Assembly (NCBI GenBank): GCA_022826185.1
Contig: JAJDVH010000206.1
Span: 1 to 40,739 of the forward strand
From: Alphaproteobacteria bacterium
GTDB lineage: Bacteria > Pseudomonadota > Alphaproteobacteria > Bin95
Length of the DNA: 40,739 nt
Reading direction: 5' to 3'
Below the pieces are notes generated by a model. The model was given only the letters and a program-made list of their open reading frames with translations. It ran no database searches and was not told the origin of the DNA. Below are positions 25,065-33,122 of this stretch, piece after piece. Each line of letters opens with the position of its first letter. Position 1 is the stretch's first letter. A program made the position numbers and the translations under genes.

Positions 25065-26348
25065 TCAGCCGAGCGCCTGCTCCAGGTCGGCGATGATGTC
25101 GGCGGCGGTCTCCAGGCCGACGGAGAGGCGCACCACCTCGTCGCCCGCGCCGGCCGCCGCCGCCTGCTCCTCGGAAAGCTGGCGGTGGGTGGTGGAGCGG
25201 GGGTGGATGATGAGCGAGCGCGTGTCGCCGATATTGGCGAGGTGGCTCAGCAGCTCGACGCCCTCCACCAGCTTCACGCCCGCCTCGTAGCCGCCCTTGA
25301 GGCCGAAGGTGAACACGGAGCCGCCCGAGCCCTTCAGATACTTGTCGGCGAGCGGCTTGTAGGGGTTGTCGTCCAGCCCCGCATAGGAGACCCAGGCGAC
25401 CGCGGGATGGCCGGAGAGGTAGCGCGCCACTTCCAGCCCGTTCTCGCTGTGCCGGGCCATGCGCAGCGGCAGGGTCTCGATGCCGGTGATGGCGAGGAAG
25501 GCGTTGAGCGGGGCCATGGTTGCGCCGAGGTCGCGCAGGCCGACGGCGTGGCAGTGCACGGTGTAGCCGAGGTCGCCGAAGGTCTCCCAGAAGCGCAGGC
25601 CGTGATAGGCGCCCTCCGGCTCCGTCATGGAGGGGAACTTGTCGTTCTGCCCCCAGTCGAAGCCGCCGCTGTCCACCACCATGCCGCCCATGGCGTTGCC
25701 GTGGCCGGAGAGGAACTTGGTCATGGAATGGACGATGAGGTCCGCGCCCCACTCGAACGGGCGGCAGAGGAAGGGCGTGGCCATGGTGTTGTCCACCATC
25801 AGCGGGATGCCCGCCTCATGCGCGATGTCCGCAAGCGCCTCCATGTCGCTGACGATCCCGCCCGGATTGGCGAGCGACTCGCAGAACAGGACGCGCGTCT
25901 CGGGCCGGATCGCCGCGCGCACCCCGTCGAGGTCGTCGAAATCGATCAGCGAGGCCTGCCAGCCGAACTTGGCGAAGGTGCGCGTGAACTGGGTGACGGA
26001 GCCGCCATAGAGCTTGTTCGACGCCAGCAGGTGCGAGCCCGGCTGCATGAGCGGGAAGAGCGCCAGCATCTGCGCGGCATGGCCGGACGCCGTCGCCGTG
26101 CCGCCCTTGCCGGCTTCGAGCGCCGCCACCCGCTCCTCCAGCACGGAGACGGTCGGGTTGGTCAGGCGGGAGTAGATGAAGCCGTAGGTCTGGAGGTTGA
26201 ACAGCGAGGCGGCGTGGTCCACGTCGTCGAAGACGTAGGAGGTCGTCTGGTAGATCGGCGTCGAGCGCGCGCCCGTCGCGGGGTCGGGGCCGGCGCCGGC
26301 GTGGATGGCCAGGGTCTCGAAGCCGAAGGGCGCTTCGTTGTCGCTCAT
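25065..26348 (-). CDS. metY: O-acetylhomoserine sulfhydrylase / aminocarboxypropyltransferase
   Basis: This PLP enzyme of the Cys/Met metabolism family makes homocysteine (or methionine with methanethiol) from O-acetylhomoserine. From ATG 26348 it has 427 residues. It shows FETLAIHAGAGPDPATGARS (~9-28), TPIYQTTSYVF, YSRLTNPTVSVLEERVAALE (~58-77), and the PLP lysine in HSMTKFLSGHGNAMGGMVVD (~205-224). The long insertion typical of MetY (relative to MetB/MetZ) between ~225 and ~270 supports the O-acetylhomoserine assignment. It starts 1 bp after the stop of the CoA-binding protein gene, so the two are co-translated. The upstream in-frame extension overlaps that gene and is not used. Confidence 0.95.
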   Translation of the reverse strand: MSDNEAPFGFETLAIHAGAGPDPATGARSTPIYQTTSYVFDDVDHAASLFNLQTYGFIYSRLTNPTVSVLEERVAALEAGKGGTATASGHAAQMLALFPLMQPGSHLLASNKLYGGSVTQFTRTFAKFGWQASLIDFDDLDGVRAAIRPETRVLFCESLANPGGIVSDMEALADIAHEAGIPLMVDNTMATPFLCRPFEWGADLIVHSMTKFLSGHGNAMGGMVVDSGGFDWGQNDKFPSMTEPEGAYHGLRFWETFGDLGYTVHCHAVGLRDLGATMAPLNAFLAITGIETLPLRMARHSENGLEVARYLSGHPAVAWVSYAGLDDNPYKPLADKYLKGSGGSVFTFGLKGGYEAGVKLVEGVELLSHLANIGDTRSLIIHPRSTTHRQLSEEQAAAAGAGDEVVRLSVGLETAADIIADLEQALG

Positions 26349-26349
26349 G

Positions 26350-26832
26350 TCAGTTGATCCGGCGGCGCTTCGAGGAGATGCGCCGCGAGTTGAAGCCGTT
26401 CCAGGAAAGCTCGCCGAAGAGGCGCGCATATTCGATCTTGGGGCAGCGGTTCATCACCACGTTGAGCCCCGCCGCCTCGGCGCGCCCGGCGGCGGCGTCG
26501 TTGCGCACGGTCAGCTGCATCCAGACGGTCCTCGCGCCGATCTCGACCGCCTGGTCGGCAAGCGGGCCGGCGGCCTCGGAATTGCGGAAGATATCGACCA
26601 TGTCGACCGGCTCCGGCAGGTCGCCGAGGTCGGCGAAGCAGGTCTCGCCCAGGATCGTCTCGCCGGCCGCGACCGGGTTGACGGGGCGGACGCGGAAGCC
26701 CTTCGCCTGGAGGTATTTCATGACGAAATAGCTGGGCCGGTTCCAGTAGGGGCTGGCGCCCACCATCGCGATGGCGCGCACGCTCTCCAGCACGCCCTTC
26801 AGATAGGCGTCGGTATAGCTGTCATGGTTCAT
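26350..26832 (-). CDS. CoA-binding (YccU-like) protein
   Basis: The 160-residue protein is a lone Rossmann-like CoA-binding domain: RAIAMVGASPYWNRPSYFVM (~19-38), YLQAKGFRVRPVNP (~40-53), then PEPVDMVDIFRNSEAAGPLA (~74-93) and a late VVMNRCPKIEYARL (~124-137). It is related to the CoA-ligase domain of succinyl-CoA synthetase alpha. Family members bind CoA or NAD-like ligands, but no reaction is established. The pairing with metY in one operon is frequent in alphaproteobacteria. Confidence 0.92.
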   Translation of the reverse strand: MNHDSYTDAYLKGVLESVRAIAMVGASPYWNRPSYFVMKYLQAKGFRVRPVNPVAAGETILGETCFADLGDLPEPVDMVDIFRNSEAAGPLADQAVEIGARTVWMQLTVRNDAAAGRAEAAGLNVVMNRCPKIEYARLFGELSWNGFNSRRISSKRRRIN

Positions 26833-26927
26833 GGCAGGGCTTGGCTACACCAAGGGGGGCCGCCCGGCAATCCCGTTGCGCCCGGGAACCGCGTGACCCC
26901 GACGCCGGGATTTGCTAGGTTCCGGAC

Positions 26928-27197
26928 ATGAGCCCCGAACTGATCGCCATACTCGCCGTCGGCGTCGCGCTGGCCGGCCTGATCCTCAACGGGCTGAAGG
27001 GCGTCAACAAGCGTCTGGATGGCGTCGACAAACGCATGGACAGCATCGACAGGCGCATGGACAGCATCGACGAACGCCTGCGCGCCGTCGAGACGGGCCT
27101 TGCCGAGGTCAAGGGCCAGCTCACCATCGTCCGCGACTACATCTCGGGCCGAAACGCGCGGGGCCGGGGACCCGCCGAAGCCGGCGCCGACGACTGA
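26928..27197 (+). CDS. Small membrane-anchored coiled-coil protein
   Basis: The 89-residue protein has one N-terminal transmembrane helix (LIAILAVGVALAGLILNG, ~5-22), then near-perfect heptads (KRLDGVDKRMDSIDRRMDSI, ~29-48, continuing DERLRAVETGLAEVKGQL). It should be a membrane-tethered oligomer. The 7-residue unit (DKRMDSI / DRRMDSI / DERLRAV) is an internal repeat. Architecture resembles the 54-residue protein at 19828. Function unknown. Starts at ATG 26928, convergent with the ABC-2 permease gene. Confidence 0.7.
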   Translation: MSPELIAILAVGVALAGLILNGLKGVNKRLDGVDKRMDSIDRRMDSIDERLRAVETGLAEVKGQLTIVRDYISGRNARGRGPAEAGADD

Positions 27198-27224
27198 CCT
27201 GCGCGCGCCCCGGCAATCGCCTTC

Positions 27225-28031
27225 TCACTCGCCCGATTGCAGGATGAGGCCGCGCCGGCGCGCGATCTCGAAGGCGTAGCGGAAGAGCGCCGCGCCGCCG
27301 GCGATATAGAGGACGTTCAGCCCGGCGGCCCAGAGGAACAGGTCGGTGCGGAAGACGCCCTCGATCATCACCGCGCGCATGCCCTCGAAAACATGCGCGG
27401 AGGGCAGCACCGCCGCAATCGCCTGCGCCGCCTCCGGCAGCACGTCGACCGGGTAATAGACGGCGCTCAGGGGCGCCAGGATGAAGATCGACGCCCAGGC
27501 GAAGCTCTCGGCCGCGAGCCCGTAGCGGATGAGCAGCGCGCAGACGGCGAGCCCGATGGCCCAGCCGAACACCATCAGGTTGGCGAAGAAGGCGATCAGC
27601 GGCAGGCCCAGCGAATAGATCGAATATTCGTGCAGCAGCCAGGCGACGAGGGTCGCCGGCGCGAGGCCGAGCGAGGTGCGCAGCAGGCTGCCCAGCATCA
27701 TCGCGGCCATGAGCTCGCCCGGCCGGAGCGGGCTCGCGAACAGCTGGCCCAGATTGCGCGCCCACATCTCCTCCAGGAAGGAGATGCTGAGCCCGAGCTG
27801 GCCGCGAAACAGCACGTCCCAGAGCAGCACGCCCGCCAGCAGCGCGCCGGCGGCGTTCACCAGCCAGCTGCTGTGCTCCAGGAAGAACTTGGTGATGAAG
27901 CCCCAGAGCGCGACCTGCACGATGGGCCAGTAGGCGAGCTCGATCATGCGCGGCACCGAGCCCCGGAACAGGTAGTAGTAGCGGCCCAGCATGGCCCCGA
28001 TGCGCCCGGGGCTCATGCCCGGCAGCATCAT
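27225..28031 (-). CDS. ABC-2 type transporter permease
   Basis: The 268-residue protein has six predicted membrane helices and the ABC-2 loop signature near the middle (SISFLEEMWARNLGQLFASP, ~81-100). The C-terminal part has APLSAVYYPVDVLPEAAQAI (~186-205), matching family members that export polysaccharides, lipids or drugs. The ATPase subunit is not in the window; the gene to its left is convergent, so the partner must be elsewhere. Its ATG overlaps the end of the TPR gene by 4 bp (ATGA), indicating coupled translation with that periplasmic or membrane-associated partner. Confidence 0.85.
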   Translation of the reverse strand: MMLPGMSPGRIGAMLGRYYYLFRGSVPRMIELAYWPIVQVALWGFITKFFLEHSSWLVNAAGALLAGVLLWDVLFRGQLGLSISFLEEMWARNLGQLFASPLRPGELMAAMMLGSLLRTSLGLAPATLVAWLLHEYSIYSLGLPLIAFFANLMVFGWAIGLAVCALLIRYGLAAESFAWASIFILAPLSAVYYPVDVLPEAAQAIAAVLPSAHVFEGMRAVMIEGVFRTDLFLWAAGLNVLYIAGGAALFRYAFEIARRRGLILQSGE

Positions 28032-28489
28032 TTGGCGTTCGCCTTTTTCCAGGCGGCGATTTCCGCCTTCAGCTCGTCATATTCCTCGCAGCCGAGCAGG
28101 CAGATGCGGTCCAGCTCCGCAAGGTGCCGCTCCGCGCCCGCAAGGTCTCCGAGCTGCAGGCGGAGCTCGCCCGCATATTCGTGCGCGCCCTTGTGGTCGG
28201 GGTCGAGGAAGAGCGCGCGGGCGTAGGCCTTCTGCGCCTTTTCGTAGCGGCCGAGCTTGCGGTTGGCGTAGCCGAGCCAGTTGAAGGCGTCCGCGCTGGT
28301 GCGGTTCTTCTCGATATGGACCTCGAGGTCGGCGAGCGCTGCCTCGTACTCGCCGGCCTCGATCTTCTTCTCGATGGCGGCGAGCGGGCCGGACTTGCCC
28401 TCGTCTCCGCTGCTGCCGCCGCTGCCGAGCGCCGCCGCCGTTCCCGCCATGCACACGACCGCGGCCGCCAGTGCCCATTTGCCCAACAT
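28028..28489 (-). CDS. Secreted TPR-repeat protein
   Basis: ATG 28489 is chosen because GGAGG lies 7 nt upstream; it gives 153 residues with an N-terminal signal sequence (LGKWALAAAVVCMAGTAAAL). The mature part has about two tetratricopeptide repeats (ADAFNWLGYANRKLGRYEKA, then FLDPDHKGAHEYAGELRLQL) and a C-terminal helix with a Cys pair (CLLGCEEY, ~130-137). TPRs mediate protein contacts. The 4-bp overlap with the ABC-2 permease suggests a shared complex or process, which is inference. Confidence 0.85.
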   Translation of the reverse strand: MLGKWALAAAVVCMAGTAAALGSGGSSGDEGKSGPLAAIEKKIEAGEYEAALADLEVHIEKNRTSADAFNWLGYANRKLGRYEKAQKAYARALFLDPDHKGAHEYAGELRLQLGDLAGAERHLAELDRICLLGCEEYDELKAEIAAWKKANAK

Positions 28490-28601
28490 GCGCGCCCTCC
28501 CCGGATGTGCCATCCTCTGTCGCGCTAGAGTTAGGCGGCCGGCGGCCCTGCATCAAGCGGCGCGTGCGCCGGCCGGCCTCGGAACGAAGGGGGGATGGCG
28601 G

Positions 28602-29741
28602 ATGCCGCTCTCAGGCGTGCGCGTCGTCGAACTCGCGCAGATCATCGCCGGCCCGGTCGTCGGGCAGGTGCTCGCGGAGCTCGGGGCCGACGTCATCAAG
28701 GTCGAGCGCCCGGAAGGCGACGAGTCGCGCCGCTGGACGCCGCCGGTCTGGTTCGGCGCCGCGCCCACCTTCCACGGCGTCAACCGCTCCAAGCGGTCCG
28801 TGTCGCTCGACCTGACGACGGAGGAGGGCCGCGCGGGCCTGATGAAACTGGTGCGCGGCGCGGACGTGTTCGTCCAGAACCTCCGCCCCGGCGTCACGGC
28901 GAAGCTCGGCCTCGGCCCCGACACGCTGCTCCGCGAGAACCCGCGCCTCGTCTATTGCGACATGGGCGCCTTCGGCCACAAGGGGCCGAAGCGGCTCGAC
29001 CCCGGTTTCGAGGTCCTGTTCCAGGCCTTCTCGGGGCTGATGGACAATACCGGCGACCCGGACGGGCTGCCGATGCGGATGGGGGCGGCGGTCTGCGACA
29101 TGAGCACCGGCCTCTGGACGGCGCTCGGCGCGCTGGCCGGCCTGCGCCAGCGGGAGAAGACGGGGAAAGGCGTCGTCGTCAACACCTCGCTGCTCGAAAC
29201 CGCCATGTTCCTGCTGACCACCCAGTTCGTCTCCCACAAGGCGACGGGCAAGCGGCCCGTGCGCCACCCGACCGGCAGCCCCCGCGTGGTCGTGTTCGAA
29301 GCGTTCGACGCGGCCGACGGGCGCATCCTGATTACCGCGGCCACGGACCGCCTCTTCAAGCGGCTCGGGCTGGCGCTCGGCCGCAGCGACTGGGCCGAGA
29401 GCCCGGCCTTCGAGGGCAATGCCGCGCGCATGGAGCGGCACGGCGAGATCGTGCGCGACCTCCAGGCCGTGCTGGCGGAAGGCCGCGTGCGGGAGTGGAT
29501 GGAGGTCTTCGAGGCGGCCGGCGTGCCGGCTTCGCCGATCAACAATCTGGCGGACGCGCTCGAGGAGCCGCAGATCCGGGCGCTCGGCATGGTCGTGGAC
29601 GTGCCGGACCGCGAGGGCATGCAGGCGCTGGCGCTGCCGATTTCCTTCGACGGCCGCCGCCCGGCGGTGCGCGCGCCCGCGCCCGGCCTCGGCGCCGACA
29701 ACGCGCTGCTCGACCTCGACGATCCCTGGGCCGGCGCTTGA
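28602..29741 (+). CDS. CaiB/BaiF CoA-transferase family protein
   Basis: Family III CoA-transferases move CoA between carboxylic acids. The 379-residue protein has the N-terminal motif GVRVVELAQIIAGPVVGQVL (~5-24), LGADVIKVERPEGDESR (~27-43), DVFVQNLRPGVTAKLGLG (~88-105) and the catalytic-Asp region around GAAVCDMSTGLWTALGAL (~164-181). ATG 28602 is the start used, behind a G-rich stretch; the frame is open upstream to 28281 but antisense to the TPR gene. No partner gene reveals the substrate; it precedes tRNA-Val. Confidence 0.92.
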   Translation: MPLSGVRVVELAQIIAGPVVGQVLAELGADVIKVERPEGDESRRWTPPVWFGAAPTFHGVNRSKRSVSLDLTTEEGRAGLMKLVRGADVFVQNLRPGVTAKLGLGPDTLLRENPRLVYCDMGAFGHKGPKRLDPGFEVLFQAFSGLMDNTGDPDGLPMRMGAAVCDMSTGLWTALGALAGLRQREKTGKGVVVNTSLLETAMFLLTTQFVSHKATGKRPVRHPTGSPRVVVFEAFDAADGRILITAATDRLFKRLGLALGRSDWAESPAFEGNAARMERHGEIVRDLQAVLAEGRVREWMEVFEAAGVPASPINNLADALEEPQIRALGMVVDVPDREGMQALALPISFDGRRPAVRAPAPGLGADNALLDLDDPWAGA

Positions 29742-29778
29742 CAGCGGCGGGAGGCGCGCTTAGACGACCCGTCTTTCC

Positions 29779-29853
29779 GGGCGCGTAGCTCAGCGGGAGA
29801 GCACTGTCTTCACACGGCAGGGGTCGCTGGTTCAAACCCAGCCGCGCCCACCA
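29779..29853 (+). tRNA. tRNA-Val (CAC)
   Basis: It folds as a full cloverleaf: 7-bp acceptor GGGCGCG/CGCGCCC, D arm GCTC...GAGC, anticodon stem CTGTC/GGCAG with loop TTCACAC (anticodon CAC), T arm GCTGG-TTCAAAC-CCAGC, discriminator A and an encoded CCA (29851-29853). It reads GUG valine codons, which are abundant in this GC-rich genome. No intron. A small basic ORF starts 26 bp after its 3' end. Confidence 0.97.
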
Positions 29854-29879
29854 TTTCTTGCATTGCAGGACCGGGAGCC

Positions 29880-30035
29880 ATGCGCAAGCGGAGGCCGCCG
29901 CCGAAACGGCGCAACCCGATGGCCCGCGCCGTGCGCGCGCTGCGCCCGCAACGGGTCCGGAACCGCAAGGCCTATACACGCAAGGGGCGCCGCAAGGCGC
30001 CCGATTTCGTTCCGGACCCCTCCGAAGCGCAGTGA
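29880..30035 (+). CDS. Small basic protein, ArfA-like (candidate ribosome rescue factor)
   Basis: The 51-residue frame starts at ATG 29880 with GGGAG just upstream and is too short to be flagged by length filters. The sequence is strongly basic (MRKRRPPPKRR start). The core NPMARAVRALRPQRVRNRK followed by AYTRKGRRKAP matches the pattern of ArfA (E. coli ...[24 protein letters not shown]): R-Q-R-V, spaced Lys, then Y-x-R-K-G. ArfA recruits release factor 2 to ribosomes stalled without a stop codon. The resemblance is from memory of the family and is short, so another basic rRNA-binding peptide is possible. Unlike E. coli ArfA, no hairpin is obvious at the 3' end. It may be cotranscribed with tRNA-Val. 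Confidence 0.6.
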   Translation: MRKRRPPPKRRNPMARAVRALRPQRVRNRKAYTRKGRRKAPDFVPDPSEAQ

Positions 30036-30104
30036 CGGCGCGGGGCGCCTCTGCGGCGTTCGGGGCATGGCGCCCGCCTCCGCTTTGGGCCAAGCTGGCG
30101 CGCC

Positions 30105-31145
30105 ATGGACCTGCACCTCTTCATCGGCAACGAGCATCCCCCGGACGCCCATATGGGCCGGAAGATGGCCGAGCATGTCGAGCAGCTCCGCCTCGCCCGC
30201 CAGGGCGGCTTCGACGGCGTGGCCATCGGCAACCACCTGTCCTACGGCGACACCGCCTGGTTCCCGCCGCTGGAGACGCTGCTGCACCTCGCGCCCGAAG
30301 CCGAGGGCATGCAGATCGCCACCTGCATGCTCATCCTGCCGCTCTACCACCCCTTCCAGATCGCCGAGCAGTCGGCGCTGCTCGATGCCGTCTCCGGCGG
30401 CAGGTTCACGCTGGGCGTCGCGCCCGGCTGGCAGCGGGACGAGTTCGAGCTGATGGGCCTCGATTTCGGCCGCCGGATCGGCCGCTACCTCGAAGGCGTG
30501 GACCTGGTCCGCCGGCTGTTCACCGAGGAGGCCGTGAACTTCGCCGGCCGCCACTTCACCGCCGAAGGGCTGACCTTGGCGCTCAAGCCGGCGCGCCGGC
30601 CGCGGCCGCCCATGTGGTTCGGCGGCAGCGTCGATGCCGCGGTCGAACGCGCGGGCCGGTTGGCCGACACGAACCTCGGCGACAGCTGGGTCGCCTCCTC
30701 GCACCTTGTCGGCGACGTGGTCAGGCGCCAGGCGCAATCTTTCCTCGAAACCCTCGATGCGCTCGGCAAGCCTCCGCCCGCCCGCTTCCCCATGCTGCGC
30801 AACATCGTCGTCGCGCCGGACCGGAAGACGGCCATCCGCGAGGCGGGGCCGTTCCTGGAAGCGAGCTACCGGGTGTTCGGCCAGTGGGGCCTGTTCGAGA
30901 CCATTGGCGGGGCGGAGAAGGGCCAGCCGGACCTCGACGAGCTGCTTGCCGGGCGGGTCGTGATCGGCTCCCCGGAGGAGGTCGCGGACGAGCTGCTCTC
31001 GCTTGCAGAGGCCACGGGCTGCAACCGCATCGTGACGCGCATCCAGTGGCTCGGCATGGACCAGCGGCTCGTGCTGCGCAGCATCGACTTGCTTGCGGAC
31101 CGGGTTCTGCCGATGCTCCGCAGGGAAACGCGCGGCGAAGCCTGA
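30105..31145 (+). CDS. LLM-class flavin-dependent oxidoreductase
   Basis: This 346-residue TIM-barrel protein is related to luciferase-like monooxygenases and F420-dependent reductases. Motifs include ARQGGFDGVAIGNHLSYGD (~32-50), MLILPLYHPFQIAEQSALLD (~76-95), SGGRFTLGVAPGWQRDEFEL (~98-117) and RPRPPMWFGGSVDAAVERAG (~165-184), all typical of this family, plus a C-terminal EEVADELLSLAEATGCNRIV helix. It should use FMN or F420 to oxidise or reduce an organic substrate, not identified. It forms a run with the GFA, dipeptidase and membrane-protein genes downstream. Confidence 0.93.
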   Translation: MDLHLFIGNEHPPDAHMGRKMAEHVEQLRLARQGGFDGVAIGNHLSYGDTAWFPPLETLLHLAPEAEGMQIATCMLILPLYHPFQIAEQSALLDAVSGGRFTLGVAPGWQRDEFELMGLDFGRRIGRYLEGVDLVRRLFTEEAVNFAGRHFTAEGLTLALKPARRPRPPMWFGGSVDAAVERAGRLADTNLGDSWVASSHLVGDVVRRQAQSFLETLDALGKPPPARFPMLRNIVVAPDRKTAIREAGPFLEASYRVFGQWGLFETIGGAEKGQPDLDELLAGRVVIGSPEEVADELLSLAEATGCNRIVTRIQWLGMDQRLVLRSIDLLADRVLPMLRRETRGEA

Positions 31146-31158
31146 AGAAGAGGACGCC

Positions 31159-31599
31159 ATGACGGAGATTCACAGGGGCGGCTGCCATTGCGGCAATATC
31201 CGCGTGGCCTACCTGACGGCAAAGCCCGTCGCCGAATGGCCGATCCGGGCCTGCCAGTGCAGCTTCTGCCGCAAGCACGGCGTGCGCGCCACGGGCGACC
31301 CGGAAGGGCGGCTCGAGATCGCGATTGCGGACGAGGCGAAGGTGGACCGCTACCGCTTCGGCTTGCGTATCACCGACTTCCTCATCTGCCGGGCCTGCGG
31401 CGTCTATGTCTCGGCGCTGGTGGAGGAGCCCGGCGGCCTGCTGGCGACCCTGATCGTCAACACGCTCGACCTGCCGCAGGACGGGTTTCCCGACCCGGCC
31501 CCGGCGCATTACGACGACGAGACCGAAGAGCAGCGCTTCGCGCGCCGCCGCCTGCGCTGGACGCCTGCGGTCATGGTGCCGCCGCCGGCGCTCGCCTGA
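31159..31599 (+). CDS. GFA-family (glutathione-dependent formaldehyde-activating type) protein
   Basis: The 146-residue zinc-binding protein starts at ATG 31159. Its cysteine pairs are C-H-C in GGCHCGNIRV (~7-16), CQCSFCRKHG (~32-41) and CRACGVYVSA (~75-84), the Mss4-like fold seen in GFA and CENP-V proteins. The founding member adds glutathione to formaldehyde, but most family members have not been tested. Thirteen bases separate it from the LLM oxidoreductase and 35 from the dipeptidase-like gene. Confidence 0.92.
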   Translation: MTEIHRGGCHCGNIRVAYLTAKPVAEWPIRACQCSFCRKHGVRATGDPEGRLEIAIADEAKVDRYRFGLRITDFLICRACGVYVSALVEEPGGLLATLIVNTLDLPQDGFPDPAPAHYDDETEEQRFARRRLRWTPAVMVPPPALA

Positions 31600-31634
31600 C
31601 GACACACGAATTTGCTTTCCGGGAGGGTAGTCCC

Positions 31635-32609
31635 ATGCCGCTCGACAACCCCGTCATCGTGGACGGCCTGATCGTTTCCGACTGGAGCCGCGAGGTCTTC
31701 GAGGAGATGCGCGACGGCGGCCTCACCGCCGCCAATTGCACCTGCGCGGTCTGGCACAATTTCCGCGAGACGATGGACAATATCGCCGCCTGGCAGGGGT
31801 GGTTCCGCGAGCATGACGACATCCTGGCCCAGGCGCGCTCGGTCGCCGACATCCGCGCGGCGCGGGAGGCGGGCAAGGTCGCCATCTTCCTCGGCTGGCA
31901 GAACAGCTATCCGATCGAGGACCGGGTGGACTACCTGCCGCTCTTCCACGATCTCGGCGTGCGCGTGATCCAGCTCACCTACAACACGCAGAACCTGGTC
32001 GGTTCCGGCTGCTGGGAAAGCCGGGACAGCGGCCTCTCGGATTTCGGGCGCGACGTGATCGACGAGATGAACCGCCTCGGCATCCTGGTCGATCTCAGCC
32101 ATGTCGGCGACGGCACCAGCCGCGACGCCATCCTGCATTCGAAGCAGCCCGTGGCCTACACGCACTGCGCCCCCAACGCGCTCTACGACCACCCGCGCAA
32201 CAAGCCGGACGAGATGCTGAAGCTCATCTCCGACCGGGGCGGCTTCACCGGCGTGGTCGCCTACACGCCCTTCATGGCCCAGCAGGGCGAGGCCACGGTG
32301 GACGATGTGGTGGCGCTGCTCGACCACACCATCTCCGTGGCGGGCGAGGAGAATGTCGGCATCGGCACCGATTTCACTCAGGGCCACGGCGTCGGCTTCT
32401 TCGAATATCTGCGCTCCGACAAGGGCCGCGGCCGCGCGCTCTCCGCGCCGATGGCCAACCGCCCGCCCAACCCCAAGGGCCTCGACGGCATGCGCGACTA
32501 CCCGAACCTCATCGCCGCCATGGACCGCGCCGGCTGGACCGGTGCGCGCATCGAAAAGGTCGCCGGCGAAAACTGGCTGCGTTTCCTCGGCGAAGTGTGG
32601 CGGGGGTAG
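31635..32609 (+). CDS. M19 (membrane dipeptidase) family protein with altered metal site
   Basis: This 324-residue TIM-barrel amidohydrolase belongs to the renal dipeptidase family. Conserved features are DLSHVGDGTS and AYTHCAPNAL (metal-binding His residues, ~154-180), GIGTDFTQGHGVGFFEYL (~246-263) and the C-terminal IEKVAGENWLRFLGEVW. The canonical N-terminal D-G-H-x-D is replaced by VDGLIVSDWS, so the first His ligand is missing; the usual I-E-G is I-E-D here. A subfamily with this feature exists in alphaproteobacteria. Catalysis on dipeptides is therefore uncertain, and another substrate or a mononuclear metal is possible. Confidence 0.87.
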   Translation: MPLDNPVIVDGLIVSDWSREVFEEMRDGGLTAANCTCAVWHNFRETMDNIAAWQGWFREHDDILAQARSVADIRAAREAGKVAIFLGWQNSYPIEDRVDYLPLFHDLGVRVIQLTYNTQNLVGSGCWESRDSGLSDFGRDVIDEMNRLGILVDLSHVGDGTSRDAILHSKQPVAYTHCAPNALYDHPRNKPDEMLKLISDRGGFTGVVAYTPFMAQQGEATVDDVVALLDHTISVAGEENVGIGTDFTQGHGVGFFEYLRSDKGRGRALSAPMANRPPNPKGLDGMRDYPNLIAAMDRAGWTGARIEKVAGENWLRFLGEVWRG

Positions 32610-32642
32610 GGCGAGTGACCGCAACGATGAAGGACAGCAGGA

Positions 32643-33119
32643 ATGACTGAAGCCGTGCTCATCAAGCTCGGTTGGGTGCTCGCGGCCGTGGTCGCCTACG
32701 GGTTGCTCCGATGGCGCCTGATGGACGCGACCCACGGGTTCCGCGTGCGCGCCGGTCGCGAGGCCGACTCGTGGGCCGGCGACTCGCGTGTGCCTGAACA
32801 TGAGCAGCGCGCCTTGCAGGGCATGGCGGACAGGATGTACCGCTGGTCAACCCCGTGGCTCGTGGTCATGGCTACTGTGGTCGTAATGTTGAAGCCCTCG
32901 GGCAAATTCAGTGCTTTGACGCAGCTTTTGGACCCGGAGATTCGGGGCGACATAACGCGCCTGAATGCCAGGCTGGTCTTTGCAGCGGTTGCGACCAGCC
33001 CCCTGGCCTGTCTGGTTGCCGGGTTCGTCCTGTTGGCCGGATTGCTGGTGAGGAACTCCGTTACGGCGTTGGGAGAAAGGCTCGCGGCTGTCGGGGAGGC
33101 GTTCCCAAGGCAGGCGTGA
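32643..33119 (+). CDS. Small integral membrane protein of unknown function
   Basis: The 158-residue protein has three likely transmembrane helices: an N-terminal one (LGWVLAAVVAYGLLRWRL, ~9-26), one in the middle (WLVVMATVVVMLKP, ~72-85) and one towards the end (CLVAGFVLLAGLLVR, ~123-137), separated by a charged loop (~27-68). No family is recognised. It lies 33 bp after the dipeptidase-like gene on the same strand and is convergent with kynureninase (3 bp gap). Confidence 0.65.
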   Translation: MTEAVLIKLGWVLAAVVAYGLLRWRLMDATHGFRVRAGREADSWAGDSRVPEHEQRALQGMADRMYRWSTPWLVVMATVVVMLKPSGKFSALTQLLDPEIRGDITRLNARLVFAAVATSPLACLVAGFVLLAGLLVRNSVTALGERLAAVGEAFPRQA

Positions 33120-33122
33120 ATT

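Noticed and set aside
24514-25752. 412-codon minus-strand frame overlapping metY and the intergenic repeats
   Set aside because: Out of frame with metY, covers the repeat region, low-complexity translation.
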